This document shows positions 63,451 through 64,000 of a stretch of 64,000 bases of DNA, piece by piece (position 1 is the stretch's first letter; each line of letters opens with the position of its first letter). Location: NCBI RefSeq assembly GCF_050948215.1, contig NW_027488628.1, positions 434,001 to 498,000 on the forward strand, in the 5' to 3' direction. The notes beneath the pieces were generated by a model, which did no database searches, was not told where the DNA came from, and was given only the letters and a program-made list of their open reading frames with translations. Source of the DNA: Halictus rubicundus. Taxonomy: Eukaryota; Arthropoda; Insecta; Hymenoptera; Halictidae. The translations under genes were made by a program, and so were the position numbers.

Positions 63451-64000
63451 AGAGGATTGGATAGGATAGAGGATAGGATAGGATAGAGGATAGGATAGGA
63501 TAGGACAGAGGATAGGATAGGATAGAGGATAGGATAGGATAGAGGATAGGATAGGATAGAGGAAAGGATAGGATAGAGGATAGGATAGGTAATTGGATAG
63601 GATAGAGGATAGGATAAGGTAGAGGATAGTATAGGATAGAGGATAGGTTAGGATAAAGGATAGGATAGGATAGAGGATAGAGGATAAAGGATAGGATAGG
63701 ATAGAGGATGGGGTAGGATAGAGGATAGGATAGGATAGAGGATAGGATAGGATAGAGGATAGGATAGGATAGAGGATAGCATAGGATAGAGGATAGGATA
63801 GGATAGAGAATAGGATAGGATAGAGGCTAGGATAGAGGATAGGATAGGGGATAGGATAGAGGATAGGATAGAGGATAGGATAGGATAGAGGATAGGATAG
63901 GATAGAGGATAGGATAGGATAGAGAATAGGATAGGATAGAGGCTAGGATAGAGGATAGGATAGAGGATAGGATAGAGGATAGGATAGAGGATAGGATAGA

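Larger units (their letters stand above)
1..64000. repeat. GGATA-based satellite filling the whole window
   Basis: Reading the window directly, the basic monomer is 17 bp, GAGGATAGGATAGGATA, which is GA plus three GGATA. The same grammar gives 12-bp (two GGATA), 7-bp (one) and occasional 22-bp (four) monomers. No stretch over about 50 bp lacks recognisable GGATA or TATCC words, so there is no unique spacer and no gap of ordinary sequence. The array runs off both window ends. The G-rich strand of the perfect monomer has no C and is 14/17 purine. An array of this size with kilobase-scale higher-order repeats is typical of eukaryotic heterochromatin; species and chromosomal position cannot be told from the sequence. 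I found no gene, RNA gene, mobile element or regulatory site inside it. Confidence 0.98.
29357..64000 (+). repeat. Satellite block 3, G-rich strand on plus (right family)
   Basis: This is the longest block without a strand switch, about 34.6 kb, truncated by the window end. It mixes 17-bp, 12-bp and 7-bp monomers much more than block 1. Diagnostic words are GTAATTGG, GGATAAGGTAGAGG, GTTAGGATAAAGG, GATGGGGTAGG, GATCGGATAGAGG, GACATAATAGAGG, AGCATTGAGG, GAGGCTAGG and, from 33 kb, the diverged ATTATGGGCTATATGGC element. After each ATTATGGGC element the words follow a fixed order: element, short 17-mer run, GTAATTGG, GGATAAGGTAG, GTTAGGATAAAGG, a cluster of 7-mers, GATGGGGTAGG. In the later copies GATAGCATAGG, GAGAATAGG and GAGGCTAGG follow. 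That order defines the higher-order unit. I did not see the left-family marker CATATTATAGG here. Confidence 0.95.

Noticed and set aside
1..64000. Telomere repeat array
   Set aside because: GGATA is G-rich on one strand like telomeres, but the unit is not TTAGGG, TTAGG or another telomere repeat I know. The array also flips strand twice and carries kilobase higher-order structure with diverged elements.
1..64000. Human-type satellite II/III (GGAAT) or alpha satellite
   Set aside because: The pentamer is GGATA, not GGAAT or a rotation of it, and there is no 171-bp monomer or CENP-B box.
1..64000. tRNA, rRNA or other RNA genes
   Set aside because: No cloverleaf-like or rRNA-like complexity occurs on either strand; the G-rich strand has too little C to form ordinary stems except at the strand-switch junctions.

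Overview
The window is satellite DNA from end to end. I see no protein-coding gene, tRNA, rRNA, transposon, CRISPR array or credible promoter in it. Almost every base belongs to a tandem array built on the pentamer GGATA. The main monomer is 17 bp, GA followed by three GGATA (GAGGATAGGATAGGATA on the G-rich strand), mixed with shorter versions of the same grammar: 12 bp (GA plus two GGATA), 7 bp (GA plus one) and rare 22 bp (GA plus four). The G-rich strand of the perfect 17-mer has 7 G, 7 A, 3 T and no C, so strand asymmetry is extreme. An array of 64 kb or more that runs off both window edges points to eukaryotic heterochromatin (pericentromeric, subtelomeric or a knob-like block). The species cannot be identified from the sequence.

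Layout by orientation: 1-19100 has GGATA on the plus strand; 19101-22238 is inverted (TATCC on plus); 22239-26235 is GGATA; 26236-29356 is inverted; 29357-64000 is GGATA. The two inverted blocks are one block seen twice, because 16831-23744 has been duplicated in tandem as 23745-30874. The copies are nearly identical. Their length difference (6914 against 7130 bp) is fully explained by four indels: +221, -17, -5 and +17 bp.

Layout by repeat family: monomer variants sort into two higher-order families. The left family (1-19100, and again 23745-26235) carries GGGGATTTGATAGG, AGAAGATAGG and the marker CATATTATAGG. The right family (22239-23744 and 29357-64000) carries GTAATTGG, GATCGG, GACATAATAG, AGCATTGAGG and, from 33 kb on, a strongly diverged element with the core ATTATGGGCTATATGGC, found 13 times. 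The ancestral order was probably left family, inverted block, right family, with the later duplication repeating that boundary. The right family contains nested duplications of about 0.76, 0.79, 1.4, 2.0-2.4, 3.6 and 9.1 kb, and a single-base lineage marker (G then T) splits its 13 elements into a left and a right group, suggesting directional amplification.

The long reading frames on the C-rich strand (up to 2028 codons) are a by-product of the repeat. The C-rich strand of every monomer length lacks TAA, TAG and TGA in all frames, and the frames start only where a variant monomer happens to supply CAT on the plus strand. The most informative features are the strand-switch junctions, one of them flanked by a perfect 118-bp inverted repeat, the exact 6.9-kb duplication, and the diverged 41-bp element.
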